DNA from: Bacillota bacterium
GTDB lineage: Bacteria; Bacillota; Clostridia; Oscillospirales; Ruminococcaceae
Assembly (NCBI GenBank): GCA_023415575.1
Contig: JAEZKF010000033.1
Span: forward strand, 1-24,429
DNA length: 24,429 bases
Direction: 5' to 3'
Of the stretch, positions 7,980 through 15,755 are shown one piece after another. Within the stretch, counting starts at the first letter, position 1, and each line of letters begins with the position of its first letter. The notes beneath the pieces are model-generated. The model saw nothing but the letters and a program-made list of their open reading frames with translations, was not told where the DNA came from and searched no databases. The position numbers were made by a program, and so were the translations under genes.

Positions 7980-9702
7980 TGCCGACCGCCTCCTTTTTAA
8001 ACTGGGAATCATATATCTCACGGTACACAAGGCAGTTTTCAAGCAGTTCATGATGCTTTCCGAACCCAACCATTTTCCCGTCATCGAGAACGACAATCTT
8101 ATCTGCGTGTTGAATCGATGAGGTTCGCTGGGATACGATAAACACCGTAGGCTTGCCCCGAAGGTCGCTGATAGACTTACGCAGGGCCGCATCGGTTGCA
8201 TAGTCAAGCGCTGATGCACTGTCGTCCAAAATCAGAATCTCAGGCTGCTTGACAAGCGCTCGTGCAATCGTCAGACGCTGCTTCTGACCGCCGGACAGGT
8301 TTTTGCCGCCTTGCTCAATCATAAAGTCAAGCCCGCCTTTATCCTTCACGAGATCCGCAGCCTGAGCCAAACGAATCGCTTCAAGAATCTCCTCGTCAGT
8401 TGCATCCTGCTTGCCCCAACGGATGTTGTCGCGAATGGAGCCCTTGAACAGAACTGACTTCTGCGGGACAATGCCAATCTTAGCGCGGAGTGACTTTACT
8501 GTGTAGTCCTTAACGTCGTTCCCGTCAACACAAACCTCGCCTGCCGTCGCGTCATAAAACCGCCCAATCAGGTTGACAAGCGAAGTCTTGCCGGAACCCG
8601 TACCGCCGATAATCCCAACCGTTTCACCGCGTCGGACTGAAATGTTAATGCCGGAAAGCGCATTTGCTTCCGCACCCTTGTAGCGAAAGTCTACGTTGCG
8701 AAACTCGACAATCACATCGTCTTTTTGTTCCGACAGCGATCCTGTACCATCCGCAAGGCTTGAGCGAATTTCAAATACGCTTTGAATGCGGTTTGCACAG
8801 GCAAGTGACTTTGTAATGGTAATAATCAAACTTGCAAGCTTAATCAGCTCAACCAGAATCTGCGACATGTAGTTATAAAGAGCGACGACCTCGCCCTGCG
8901 AAATCGCACCGCTGCTTACGTGCAAAGCCCCTGACCAAATCAAACACACAATTCCTACGTTGATTATCACATAGGTAAGGGGGTTCATCAGCGCCGAGAT
9001 GCGTCCTGCAAATACCTGCACGGCTACAAGCGCTTCATTGGATGCATCAAACTCGCGGATTTCCTCGTCCTCTTTGCAGAATGCGCGCAAAACACGCACA
9101 CCGGTCAAATTGTCCCGCGTAAGGCGCATCACGCGGTCAAGACGTGCCTGAACCTTTTTATACAGAGGGATACTCATCAGCATAATGCCGAAAACGACCA
9201 CGGAAAGGACGGGAATAACCACGGCAAATACCATCGCGGTTTTTGGGTCTACCCGAAACGCCATCACCATTGAACCGAACACGATAAACGGCGAGCGAAG
9301 CAAAAGCCGCAGCGTTAGATTCACTCCGGTCTGGACTTGGTTGATGTCACTAGTCATGCGCGTGATGATTGTTGAGGTGCCCAGCGTATCAAGCTCTGTG
9401 TAGGAAAGCCCCTGTATGTGACTAAAAAGCGCACGCTTTAGCTGCTTTGTAAAACCGACGGCAGCCTTTGCCGCAAAATACTGTGCGGTGATGGAACTGA
9501 CCATGCCGATAATTGCAAGTGCGAGTAGGATTAAGCATTTTTGCAATATAAGACCCCGATCACTCAACCCGATGCCTTTGTCGATGATGTCGGCAATCAC
9601 AAGCGGGACAAAAAGCTCAAACGTTGCTTCCAGCAGCTTAAACAAAGGCCCCAGTATGGATTGTAATTTGTAGTTTTTAAAGTAAATCAATAGCTTTTTC
9701 AA
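7966..9702 (-). CDS. Heterodimeric ABC exporter half-transporter, subunit with the degenerate ATP site
   Basis: A 578-aa partner of the downstream gene, with membrane helices in about 12-300 and an ATPase domain in 330-565. Walker A is GGTGSGKT (366-373) and the signature is a canonical LSGGQ (469-473). The Walker B reads LILDD, so Asp494 replaces the catalytic Glu, and the switch His is Gln525 (VSQRTSS). Both changes mark the non-hydrolysing site known from TM287-like and BmrC-like subunits. I place the start at a TTG (9702-9700) because GGAGAGG (9715-9709) lies 6 bp upstream and the protein then begins MKKLLIYF. In-frame ATGs at 9717 and 9789 have no ribosome site, and the first one is part of the Shine-Dalgarno sequence itself. 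It is first in the operon, under a strong promoter at 9814-9842. Confidence 0.94.
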   Translation of the reverse strand: MKKLLIYFKNYKLQSILGPLFKLLEATFELFVPLVIADIIDKGIGLSDRGLILQKCLILLALAIIGMVSSITAQYFAAKAAVGFTKQLKRALFSHIQGLSYTELDTLGTSTIITRMTSDINQVQTGVNLTLRLLLRSPFIVFGSMVMAFRVDPKTAMVFAVVIPVLSVVVFGIMLMSIPLYKKVQARLDRVMRLTRDNLTGVRVLRAFCKEDEEIREFDASNEALVAVQVFAGRISALMNPLTYVIINVGIVCLIWSGALHVSSGAISQGEVVALYNYMSQILVELIKLASLIITITKSLACANRIQSVFEIRSSLADGTGSLSEQKDDVIVEFRNVDFRYKGAEANALSGINISVRRGETVGIIGGTGSGKTSLVNLIGRFYDATAGEVCVDGNDVKDYTVKSLRAKIGIVPQKSVLFKGSIRDNIRWGKQDATDEEILEAIRLAQAADLVKDKGGLDFMIEQGGKNLSGGQKQRLTIARALVKQPEILILDDSASALDYATDAALRKSISDLRGKPTVFIVSQRTSSIQHADKIVVLDDGKMVGFGKHHELLENCLVYREIYDSQFKKEAVGNGSL

Positions 9703-9813
9703 GGAATTCCTCTCCATATGTTTGGCGATAATGATTTGATACTTTAGCGCGATGGTTTTTCCATAGGAAATCTGCGATAAATGCAGCAAAACAAACTGTT
9801 CAATTAAAGATAT

Positions 9814-9842
9814 ATTTTATGTGTTTCATATGTGTTTGTCAA
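9814..9842 (-). promoter_or_regulatory. Promoter of the ABC exporter operon with direct repeats in the spacer
   Basis: On the minus strand, perfect -35 TTGACA (9842-9837), 17-bp spacer, -10 TAAAAT (9819-9814). The sequence AAACACAT occurs twice, at 9837-9830 and 9826-9819, 11 bp apart, so one copy touches the -35 and the other the -10. Direct repeats one helical turn apart are typical of AraC-family sites; which protein binds is unknown. Confidence 0.75.
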
Positions 9843-10033
9843 ACTTAAAGCAGATTTCTCCATGCCATAATAGTTCCCGCGGAGCAATATGAGAAATCAG
9901 AAAGCGGTCTTGATTTGAAAAAAACGACACATTAGGGCGTGTTGGACATAGATACCATATATTGCGCCTTAATCCTTCATTATTTTTAGTTAGTTTTTTG
10001 GCCTGAACTCATGCAAATATTCTCAATCCTTCA

Positions 10034-10062
10034 TTGATAGAATAGCAAAAACCTAGTATAAT
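10034..10062 (+). promoter_or_regulatory. Sigma-A promoter of the TPM-PspA operon
   Basis: -35 TTGATA (10034-10039), 17-bp spacer, perfect -10 TATAAT (10057-10062). The predicted leader is about 32 nt. No sigma-54 type -24/-12 element is seen, unlike the enterobacterial psp operon. Confidence 0.8.
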
Positions 10063-10100
10063 AAAAAATAGGAATTATAGACATTGAAAGGATGAAGAAC

Positions 10101-11141
10101 ATGGGACGTAGAGGCGGTGGCGGAGGCGGAGGCGGCCGCAGTTTTGGTTTAGGCAGTGGAGGCGGCCGCAGCTTCGGAGGGGGCAGAAGCTCTTTCGGCG
10201 GCTCCGGTCGTTCTTTCGGCGGGTTTGGCAGAGGACCCAGTCGTTCTCCTGGCGGAAGACCCGGCGGCTTTGGCGGGCCCCCACCTCGTGGCCCGAGATA
10301 TGGAGGTCCACGGCCCGGTCCTGTTTTCTACCCAAGACCGCCCCGCAGATACAGACCAAGACCCGCAGGTGGAGGCTGCTGCCTGACCCCTACGATTATA
10401 TCGATAATCTTGGTATCTATCGTTTTCTTCGTTATCGTCACTTACGTCATTGGCAGCTCATCGATGGGCTTTGATGTTACCAAATCCACCGTCGAGCGCG
10501 AGCCGCTGCCGGCGGGCTCGGTTCAGGAAACTGGCTACTATACCGATAACCTGGATTGGATTCGTAACCCCACCAAGCTGCAGACGGGAATGAAGAACTT
10601 CTATATCAAAACCGGCGTTCAGCCCTATCTTTATATCACCGATGAGCTTGGCGGCAACAAAAATCCCACCGAGAATGAAGCCCTCGACTTTGCCGAAAAA
10701 CTGTATTCTAAACTGTTTACAGATAAAGCCCACCTTTTGGTTATCTTTTTTGAAAATGATACGGACACCCACGTATGGTACTGGAAAGGGGCGCTGGCAG
10801 AAACAGTACTTGACCAAGAGGCAATGGACATCCTGCTCGACTATATGGAGCGGTACTACTATGACAGTTCCTTAGACGAGGATGAAATGTTTAGCCAAGC
10901 CTTCAATGACGCCGCCGAGCGGATTATGACGGTGACCAAATCCCCGTGGATACCGGTTTTCGTTGTTCTGGGCATAGCCATTATTGTTATTGCCATCATC
11001 CTTTGGGCGGTAAAATCGAAGCAGCAGAAAATCGAAGCAGATAAAGCGGCTGCGGAGATTTTGAATACACCATTGGAGACCTTCGGCACCGACCAGGCGT
11101 CAGACCTGGCGCAAAAATATGAGAAGGACGATAATGTTTAA
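10101..11141 (+). CDS. Gly/Arg/Ser-rich membrane protein with TPM-like domain, upstream of PspA
   Basis: A 346-aa protein. Residues 1-92 are a low-complexity tail rich in Gly, Arg, Ser, Phe and Pro with repeated RSFGG units, probably disordered and strongly basic. A Cys pair (93-94) precedes a membrane helix (about 97-117). Residues about 135-280 resemble the TPM (TPM_phosphatase/YgcG-like) domain: LLVIFFEND, a W-x-W strand, and a helix ending near the second membrane helix (284-304). A charged cytoplasmic tail follows. By the positive-inside rule the RG-rich tail is cytoplasmic and the TPM domain external. The start at 10101 is set by AAAGGA (10087-10092) at 8 bp; the in-frame ATG at 10092 overlaps that site. 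It is co-transcribed with pspA 19 bp downstream, so a role in membrane-stress sensing or PspA recruitment is likely but inferred. Confidence 0.85.
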   Translation: MGRRGGGGGGGGRSFGLGSGGGRSFGGGRSSFGGSGRSFGGFGRGPSRSPGGRPGGFGGPPPRGPRYGGPRPGPVFYPRPPRRYRPRPAGGGCCLTPTIISIILVSIVFFVIVTYVIGSSSMGFDVTKSTVEREPLPAGSVQETGYYTDNLDWIRNPTKLQTGMKNFYIKTGVQPYLYITDELGGNKNPTENEALDFAEKLYSKLFTDKAHLLVIFFENDTDTHVWYWKGALAETVLDQEAMDILLDYMERYYYDSSLDEDEMFSQAFNDAAERIMTVTKSPWIPVFVVLGIAIIVIAIILWAVKSKQQKIEADKAAAEILNTPLETFGTDQASDLAQKYEKDDNV

Positions 11142-11160
11142 TTAAGAAAGGAAGAACAAA

Positions 11161-11841
11161 ATGGGAATTTTGCAGCGTTTTTCAGACATCATTTCCGCCA
11201 ACATCAACGCGCTTTTGGATAAAGCGGAAGATCCGGCAAAGATGATTGATGAGTACCTTCGGGACATGACCAAGGATCTGGCGGCTGTAAAGGCTGAAAC
11301 CGCCGGAGTTATGGCGGAAGAGAGCCGCACAAAGCGTCTGGCGGATGAGAATGCCGCTCAGGTGAAGAAATACACCGAGCTTGCAAAAAAAGCACTGGCC
11401 CAGGGCAACGAGGACGACGCAAGAGTCTTCTTAGCGAAAAAGCAGGAGCTCGAAGCCGTTGGCGCAAGCCTGCAGATGGCCGCTGCCACTGCGCATGAGA
11501 ACGCCGTGAAAATGCGCCAGATGCATGATAAGTTGGTGCAGGACATCAACTCCCTGAACGCCCGCCGTCAGGCTATCAAGGCCAAAACCGCAGTGGCTAA
11601 GACGCAGGAGCGCATCAACAAGCTTGGCGCTTCGGCCAGCAAGCTGGAAGGCAGCATGGGAGCCTTTGCCCGCATGGAGGAGAAGGCAGACCGCATGCTG
11701 GATGAAGCAAACGCCAGAGCCCAGCTTGATTCCGCAGCCTTTGACGAGGCAGAGGCACTGGAAGCAAAATACCGTTCGCAGGACCTGAACGCCTCGGTTG
11801 AGGATGAACTGGCTGCCTTAAAGCGCGAAATGGGACTTTAA
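11161..11841 (+). CDS. pspA: PspA/IM30 (Vipp1) family membrane-maintenance protein
   Basis: A 226-aa ESCRT-III-like protein, close to the usual PspA length. It starts MGILQRFSDIISANINALLD, the amphipathic helix that inserts into damaged membranes, followed by the conserved EDPAKMIDEYLRDM. The rest is almost entirely long coiled-coil helices rich in Ala, Glu, Lys and Gln. Family members form rings or rods that support the cytoplasmic membrane under envelope stress. AGGAAG lies 6-8 bp before the ATG. It is the second gene of the unit begun by the RG-rich TPM protein and is followed by a strong terminator. No PspF or PspBC genes are near. Confidence 0.95.
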   Translation: MGILQRFSDIISANINALLDKAEDPAKMIDEYLRDMTKDLAAVKAETAGVMAEESRTKRLADENAAQVKKYTELAKKALAQGNEDDARVFLAKKQELEAVGASLQMAAATAHENAVKMRQMHDKLVQDINSLNARRQAIKAKTAVAKTQERINKLGASASKLEGSMGAFARMEEKADRMLDEANARAQLDSAAFDEAEALEAKYRSQDLNASVEDELAALKREMGL

Positions 11842-11860
11842 TATCATCCACTAAAGAGTA

Positions 11861-11893
11861 AAAAAGATGCAGACGAAAAGTCTGCATCTTTTT
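11861..11893 (+). terminator. Terminator of the TPM-PspA operon
   Basis: Perfect 14-bp arms (11861-11874 and 11880-11893) with a GAAAA loop. The A-run on the left and T-run on the right form part of the stem and the U-tract. Confidence 0.93.
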
Positions 11894-11980
11894 GCGTATG
11901 GCTTAAAATGCAAAAATGTTATGAGCAATTGAGTGGGCTTCTTTTTGTCTAAGCGGAGAAATAGAGCTAATTTACCCACG

Positions 11981-12013
11981 AAAATAGGCTTCCACGGTTT
12001 AACATGAAAGCCT
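11981..12013 (-). terminator. Terminator of tRNA-Arg
   Basis: On the minus strand, an 11-bp stem (12013-12003 with 11996-11986, two G-T pairs) with a 6-nt loop, followed by ATTTT. It lies 18 bp after the tRNA CCA end. Confidence 0.75.
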
Positions 12014-12030
12014 TAAAATAAACGAATTTG

Positions 12031-12107
12031 TGGTGCGCCCGACTGGATTCGAACCAGCGGCCTTTAGAGTCGGAGTCTAACGCTCTATCCAACTGAGCTA
12101 CGGGCGC
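12031..12107 (-). tRNA. tRNA-Arg (anticodon CCG)
   Basis: A complete 77-nt cloverleaf on the minus strand: acceptor GCGCCCG/CGGGCGC, D-arm GCTC/GAGC, anticodon stem TTAGA/TCTAA with loop CTCCGAC (anticodon at 12073-12071), T-arm GCTGG-TTCGAAT-CCAGT, discriminator A and encoded CCA. It reads the CGG codon, usually a minor Arg codon. Confidence 0.97.
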
Positions 12108-12108
12108 G

Positions 12109-12140
12109 TATTTTGTGCGCAAAGCTTGACGCACAAAATA
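12109..12140. repeat. 11-bp perfect inverted repeat filling the tRNA-Arg leader
   Basis: Arms TATTTTGTGCG (12109-12119) and CGCACAAAATA (12130-12140) are perfect complements around a 10-nt centre containing AAGCTT. The right arm begins on the last base of the -10 box and the left arm ends two bases before the mature tRNA 5' end. It has no T-tract after it. Confidence 0.8.
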
Positions 12141-12168
12141 GTATAGCATAATTATGATAAAATGAAAA
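12140..12168 (-). promoter_or_regulatory. Probable promoter of tRNA-Arg
   Basis: On the minus strand, an extended -10 TGC-TATACT (-10 at 12145-12140) lies 17 bp after a weak -35 TTTTCA (12168-12163). The leader before the tRNA would be about 25 nt. Confidence 0.55.
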
Positions 12169-12189
12169 GCATAAATATGAAGTTACAGC

Positions 12190-14406
12190 CTATTTATACT
12201 GCTGCTTGAGGCCTTCCACAATATCAAGCCCGGCAACATGCCTTGCCGTCACCATAGTCATCACCACCGCCATCGCAGCAACGATGAGCGCCGCTGTCAC
12301 ATAGCTTCGGCCATAGATGGCGGGGTAGATGGCAAAGCTATCGCCCGAAAAGGCATCCTTGATCAGATAAACAAGCCCTAACCCTGCAGCACAGCCCACA
12401 GGAACCGAGAGGATATACTGCAAAAGACTTTCCTTGATGTGGGCAAGCACGATGCTCTTGAGCGGGTATCCCATTACCCCCATAAACATATACTCGTATT
12501 CGCGGGTGGATAGATTTATAAGCCCAACCGAGTATAGTACCGTAAGCCCTAAGATGATGGCGCAAACCAGCATGAAGGCGATCAGGGTGTTAAGGCTTTC
12601 AATGATTGACGAAAAGCCCGCCTTATCCCCCTCAAGGGTTGAGAAGCTGATGCCGTTTTCCTGCAAAAGGTCAGAAAGCGCTGAGATATTACTGTCCTTT
12701 GCATAAACGGTGTTATAAACGGCAGGAAAGTCAGAAAACACGCTTTTTGCGTACTCATATCCGGCATAGATGGATAAGGCAAACCCCTGCTCGGATAGTC
12801 CCGCCACACGTACCTGTGTGTCGTCGATGGTAATCGTATCGCCAACTCCGACCTCCCACAGCTTTGCATAGTAGTCAGGCAGGATGATGCCGCCCTTAAG
12901 CAGGGCGGTATCGATATTCTGCATTGCAAAGCTGTCCTCTACGGTAATCAGGCGGTACTCCTTATCGTCAATCGTAACCGGCAGGGTGAGCGCCTTATCA
13001 AAGGAATCAACCTCCTTTAGAATTGCAGGCTCCACCTCAAGTGGCATAAGGTCAAACTCCATGAGAATGTCATACCACGCAAAATCGTTAAAATAGCTGT
13101 CAAGCGTGTATTGGGCCGAGTCATAAAACCCCATGGCGAAGGTGATCAGAGTGCAAGACCCGCACATACCAAGTAACATGGCAAGAAACCGCCCCTTGTT
13201 CCGAAAAGCACTCTTAAGGGCATAGCGCGTGTTAAAGGAAAGCATGTTCCAAAGCCCTGATGAAGCCTGAGCGCCCTTCATGCGAACATGGGGAACTAGC
13301 GGGCGCATGGCCTGAGCAGGCAGGGGTTTGAGCACGCTTCTCACACTAATCAAAGCCGTAGCCGCACACAGCAGGGTCGCAGATAAAATCACCCCGCACC
13401 AGAGCAAGGGGTAAAAACGAAAGCTCAGCCCCGGCACCTCGAACATCACAGCAAACAGCCCGATGATGGTATCGCAGATGAGCATGGCGGCAATACAGCC
13501 GATAATGGCCCCAACTAGCGCTGCAAAAGCACCCTCTGCCGTATAGATAAACACAATTCTGCGCTCCTCAAGCCCCAGTGCCTTACAGATGCCAATTTGA
13601 CGGCGATCCTTTGTGATGGCACGTTTGAGCATCACATACATCACCATGACAATCAAAAGGGCAAAGATGGCAGGGAAGACATAAGCAAATGTCCGAACCT
13701 GATCAAGGTCCGACACAAACATCATGTGGTTTATCTGGTCTTCTTGCTTCACCGCTTTTTCGGCACCGATTATATCACCCGTCGGTTCTGCATCCGCATC
13801 TGAATCAGTTAAGGCGACAATCTCATTATAAGGCTCGACAAAGAACTCCTTTTTTACAAACACCACGCCGAACTCTTTGCTCTCCGCCATCGGGGTGCGC
13901 TCGTTCTTTACAAGGTACAAATATTCCGGCGATGCCGCAATGCCGGTAATTTGCAGGGACTTGCCGTTTACATTTATGCTGTCACCGATAGTAAGTCCCC
14001 GCGCTTGGGCGTGCTTTTTAATCAGCAGGCATTCCAGTTCAGTCTTTGGCATCGTGCCCTCGTACAGGTACGGGGTGTTAACACCATTGGTCAAGGAGAT
14101 GGCGCGCAGCGTGATATCGCCGTCGTGGTAGTCGCGCACCGTCCGACCCTGCGCACGTTCAATTCCCTTTTGCTGCAGGAGGGTTTGCACTTCCATTTCA
14201 CTGAAGCTGCCGTAGTAGGTGAGGTTTGCATAGTTGTAATCAGCAAACAGCTTTTTGGCGTTGAAATCATAGCTTAAGTAGATGGTATAAAGGGTTACAA
14301 AGAAGGCGACACCGACTGCAACCAGAAGTGACATACCCAGTAGCTGCGGCAGGTGGCTGCGCATTTTTCGAAACATCAAGCGAAGCACTGAGCATTGCAT
14401 TACCAT
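12190..14406 (-). CDS. FtsX/MacB-type ABC transporter permease
   Basis: A 738-aa permease with the duplicated layout of large Gram-positive FtsX-like permeases: a membrane helix at about 20-45, an extracellular MacB-like domain (50-235), a cluster of three helices (about 240-360), another helix near 405-425, a second extracellular domain (430-610), and three final helices (620-725). Motifs such as RRQIGICKALG and YEYMFMGVMGYP are the coupling segments that contact the ATPase in this family. It overlaps the ATPase stop codon by 7 bp. GGAGG lies 4 bp before the ATG at 14406 and 10 bp before a second ATG at 14400, so either may be used. Such permeases mostly export peptides or act as mechanotransmitters in resistance to antimicrobial peptides; the substrate here is unknown. 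Confidence 0.93.
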   Translation of the reverse strand: MVMQCSVLRLMFRKMRSHLPQLLGMSLLVAVGVAFFVTLYTIYLSYDFNAKKLFADYNYANLTYYGSFSEMEVQTLLQQKGIERAQGRTVRDYHDGDITLRAISLTNGVNTPYLYEGTMPKTELECLLIKKHAQARGLTIGDSINVNGKSLQITGIAASPEYLYLVKNERTPMAESKEFGVVFVKKEFFVEPYNEIVALTDSDADAEPTGDIIGAEKAVKQEDQINHMMFVSDLDQVRTFAYVFPAIFALLIVMVMYVMLKRAITKDRRQIGICKALGLEERRIVFIYTAEGAFAALVGAIIGCIAAMLICDTIIGLFAVMFEVPGLSFRFYPLLWCGVILSATLLCAATALISVRSVLKPLPAQAMRPLVPHVRMKGAQASSGLWNMLSFNTRYALKSAFRNKGRFLAMLLGMCGSCTLITFAMGFYDSAQYTLDSYFNDFAWYDILMEFDLMPLEVEPAILKEVDSFDKALTLPVTIDDKEYRLITVEDSFAMQNIDTALLKGGIILPDYYAKLWEVGVGDTITIDDTQVRVAGLSEQGFALSIYAGYEYAKSVFSDFPAVYNTVYAKDSNISALSDLLQENGISFSTLEGDKAGFSSIIESLNTLIAFMLVCAIILGLTVLYSVGLINLSTREYEYMFMGVMGYPLKSIVLAHIKESLLQYILSVPVGCAAGLGLVYLIKDAFSGDSFAIYPAIYGRSYVTAALIVAAMAVVMTMVTARHVAGLDIVEGLKQQYK

Positions 14407-15104
14407 TCCACCTCCCGCGGCGAGAGGGGGCAGGGGTTCTCGGTTACACTTATAATTTCACCGCTGCGCAGACGGATTACCACATCCGCAATTTTTGCAA
14501 TCTCCTGACTATGAGTGATAAAGAGGATAGAGGTGCCCTGCTCCTTATGTATCTGCTTAAGCACCTCCAGTACCATGATGCCCGTTTGAAAATCAAGTGC
14601 ACCGGTCGGCTCGTCGCACAAGAGGACCCTCGGGTTCTTTGCGATTGCCCTTGCAATCGAAACACGCTGTTGCTCACCGCCTGACAGCTGGGCGGGGAAA
14701 TGGTTCATGCGGTCCTTAAGCCCCACAAGGGTTAGTGCCCTGACGGCATGCTCACGGCCAAGCCCCGTCATCTCGGTGGAAAACTCGACATTCTCAAGCG
14801 CGGTCAAATCAGGCAGGAGGTTGTAGCTTTGGAAGACAAACCCGATGGTCTTTTTGCGAAAGGATGTCATCTTCCTACGGTCAAAGGCGGTGATATCCTT
14901 GCCCTCGAACAGGATTTGCCCGTCGGTCGGGTGGTCCATGCAGCCGAGCATATTGAGCAAGGTTGATTTTCCCGACCCGCTTGCCCCCAGCACCACGATA
15001 AACTTCCCGGGCGAAATCGTAAGGTCAATTCCTCTTAGTGCGTGAACCTGCGCATCGTTTTCGCCGTAAACCTTCGTAAGCCCCTTGATGTGATAAAGAC
15101 TCAT
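14400..15104 (-). CDS. MacB/LolD-type ABC transporter ATPase
   Basis: A 234-aa ATPase with Walker A GASGSGKS (40-47), Q-loop in VFQSYNLLP, signature LSGGEQQ (140-146), Walker B LLCDEPTGALD with Asp164 and Glu165, and the switch His198 in ITHS. The phrase PTGALD is characteristic of the MacB/LolD/FtsE branch, which pairs with FtsX-fold permeases such as the gene that follows. Its ATG overlaps the TetR stop codon as ATGA (15104-15101), and GGAGGT lies just upstream inside the tetR gene. The pair forms the energised part of the system. Confidence 0.96.
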   Translation of the reverse strand: MSLYHIKGLTKVYGENDAQVHALRGIDLTISPGKFIVVLGASGSGKSTLLNMLGCMDHPTDGQILFEGKDITAFDRRKMTSFRKKTIGFVFQSYNLLPDLTALENVEFSTEMTGLGREHAVRALTLVGLKDRMNHFPAQLSGGEQQRVSIARAIAKNPRVLLCDEPTGALDFQTGIMVLEVLKQIHKEQGTSILFITHSQEIAKIADVVIRLRSGEIISVTENPCPLSPREVEW

Positions 15105-15700
15105 TGTGTACCTCCAAAGATGTATAAAATCAAGCCGTTCAGCAAGGCCTCCAGGGTTTCGTCATGGACATCCTGCTCGAGCATATCCTTATTGCTCATG
15201 CCAAAATAGATGACATGCAGGTAGTTGTGGATGACCCCGGGCTTCACAACATCCGTATCCAGCCCGCACATGGTAATCAACTTTGCATAGGCCTCATGCT
15301 CAAACGACATAATAGAGGAAAGGTTTTCGGGGGAAACCTTCGCAATCATCTCCTCCACCTCGCGGTGGTATTTAAAGAAGAAAAGAAAGTCATCTGACTG
15401 AAAGACTGACTTAATAAGCTGTTTGACCCGAAGCTTGAGGGGAACCTCACTCTCCTGTGTCAGCAGCCTGCCTGCATCCTCAAACCATTGGTTGTGGTAC
15501 TGCAGGATAATATCAAAGAACAACTCCTCTTTAGACTGAAAGTAATGATAAAACGACCCCTTGGCCATGCCGGCGGCCTTTGTGATGTCCTCGACACTCG
15601 TCTTTTTTATCCCGTAGGAAAAAAGAAGCTCTCGCCCCTTTTCATACAGGCGCTCGCGCTGGATGTTCTTCTCCTGTTCTGTCAGTTCTCTTGGGCACAT
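15101..15700 (-). CDS. TetR-family repressor, first gene of the ABC operon
   Basis: A 199-aa regulator. The N-terminal helix-turn-helix is clear (KKTSVEDITKAAGMAKGS, then FYHYFQSKEELFF), and residues about 70-199 form the variable helical ligand domain. AGGAGGAGT precedes the ATG at 15700 by about 6 bp. As the first gene of an operon with overlapping reading frames (TetR, ATPase, permease), it very likely represses its own promoter and is released by the compound that the transporter handles or responds to. Confidence 0.94.
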   Translation of the reverse strand: MCPRELTEQEKNIQRERLYEKGRELLFSYGIKKTSVEDITKAAGMAKGSFYHYFQSKEELFFDIILQYHNQWFEDAGRLLTQESEVPLKLRVKQLIKSVFQSDDFLFFFKYHREVEEMIAKVSPENLSSIMSFEHEAYAKLITMCGLDTDVVKPGVIHNYLHVIYFGMSNKDMLEQDVHDETLEALLNGLILYIFGGTQ

Positions 15701-15720
15701 TTTGACTCCTCCTGACCGTA

Positions 15721-15755
15721 ATGACTAAAAATATAAAATTGGTCACTAAAGTCAT
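15721..15755. promoter_or_regulatory. Candidate TetR operator
   Basis: Inverted arms ATGACT (15721-15726) and AGTCAT (15750-15755) flank an AT-rich stretch, and a further GTCACT (15742-15747) lies beside the right arm. The block covers the end of the -10 and the start-site region of the tetR promoter, where autorepressors usually bind. Confidence 0.4.

Larger units (their letters stand above)
9703..10100. other. 398-bp divergent intergenic region between exporter and TPM-PspA operons
   Basis: This gap holds the leftward exporter promoter (9814-9842) with about a 105-nt leader, and the rightward promoter of the TPM-PspA unit (10034-10062). Between them (9843-10033) the DNA is AT-rich with no open frame that has a ribosome site, no terminator-grade hairpin and no RNA gene I recognise. 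Confidence 0.7.

Noticed and set aside
7980..8219. 80-residue N-terminal extension of the second exporter gene
   Set aside because: It lies wholly inside the partner gene in another frame; AGGAGG at 7989-7994 and the family N-terminus support the start at 7979.
9703..9789. Leader peptide or attenuator before the exporter operon
   Set aside because: The open frame here is continuous with the exporter gene and has no ribosome site or terminator/antiterminator pair.
10075..10359. Open frames opposite or beside the Gly/Arg-rich segment
   Set aside because: The GC-rich repetitive sequence leaves several frames open by chance; only the frame leading into the membrane and TPM parts has promoter, ribosome site and domain content.
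12109..12140. Terminator of the FtsX-type permease operon
   Set aside because: The stem is perfect but no T-run follows on the minus strand, and it overlaps a good -10 element for the tRNA.
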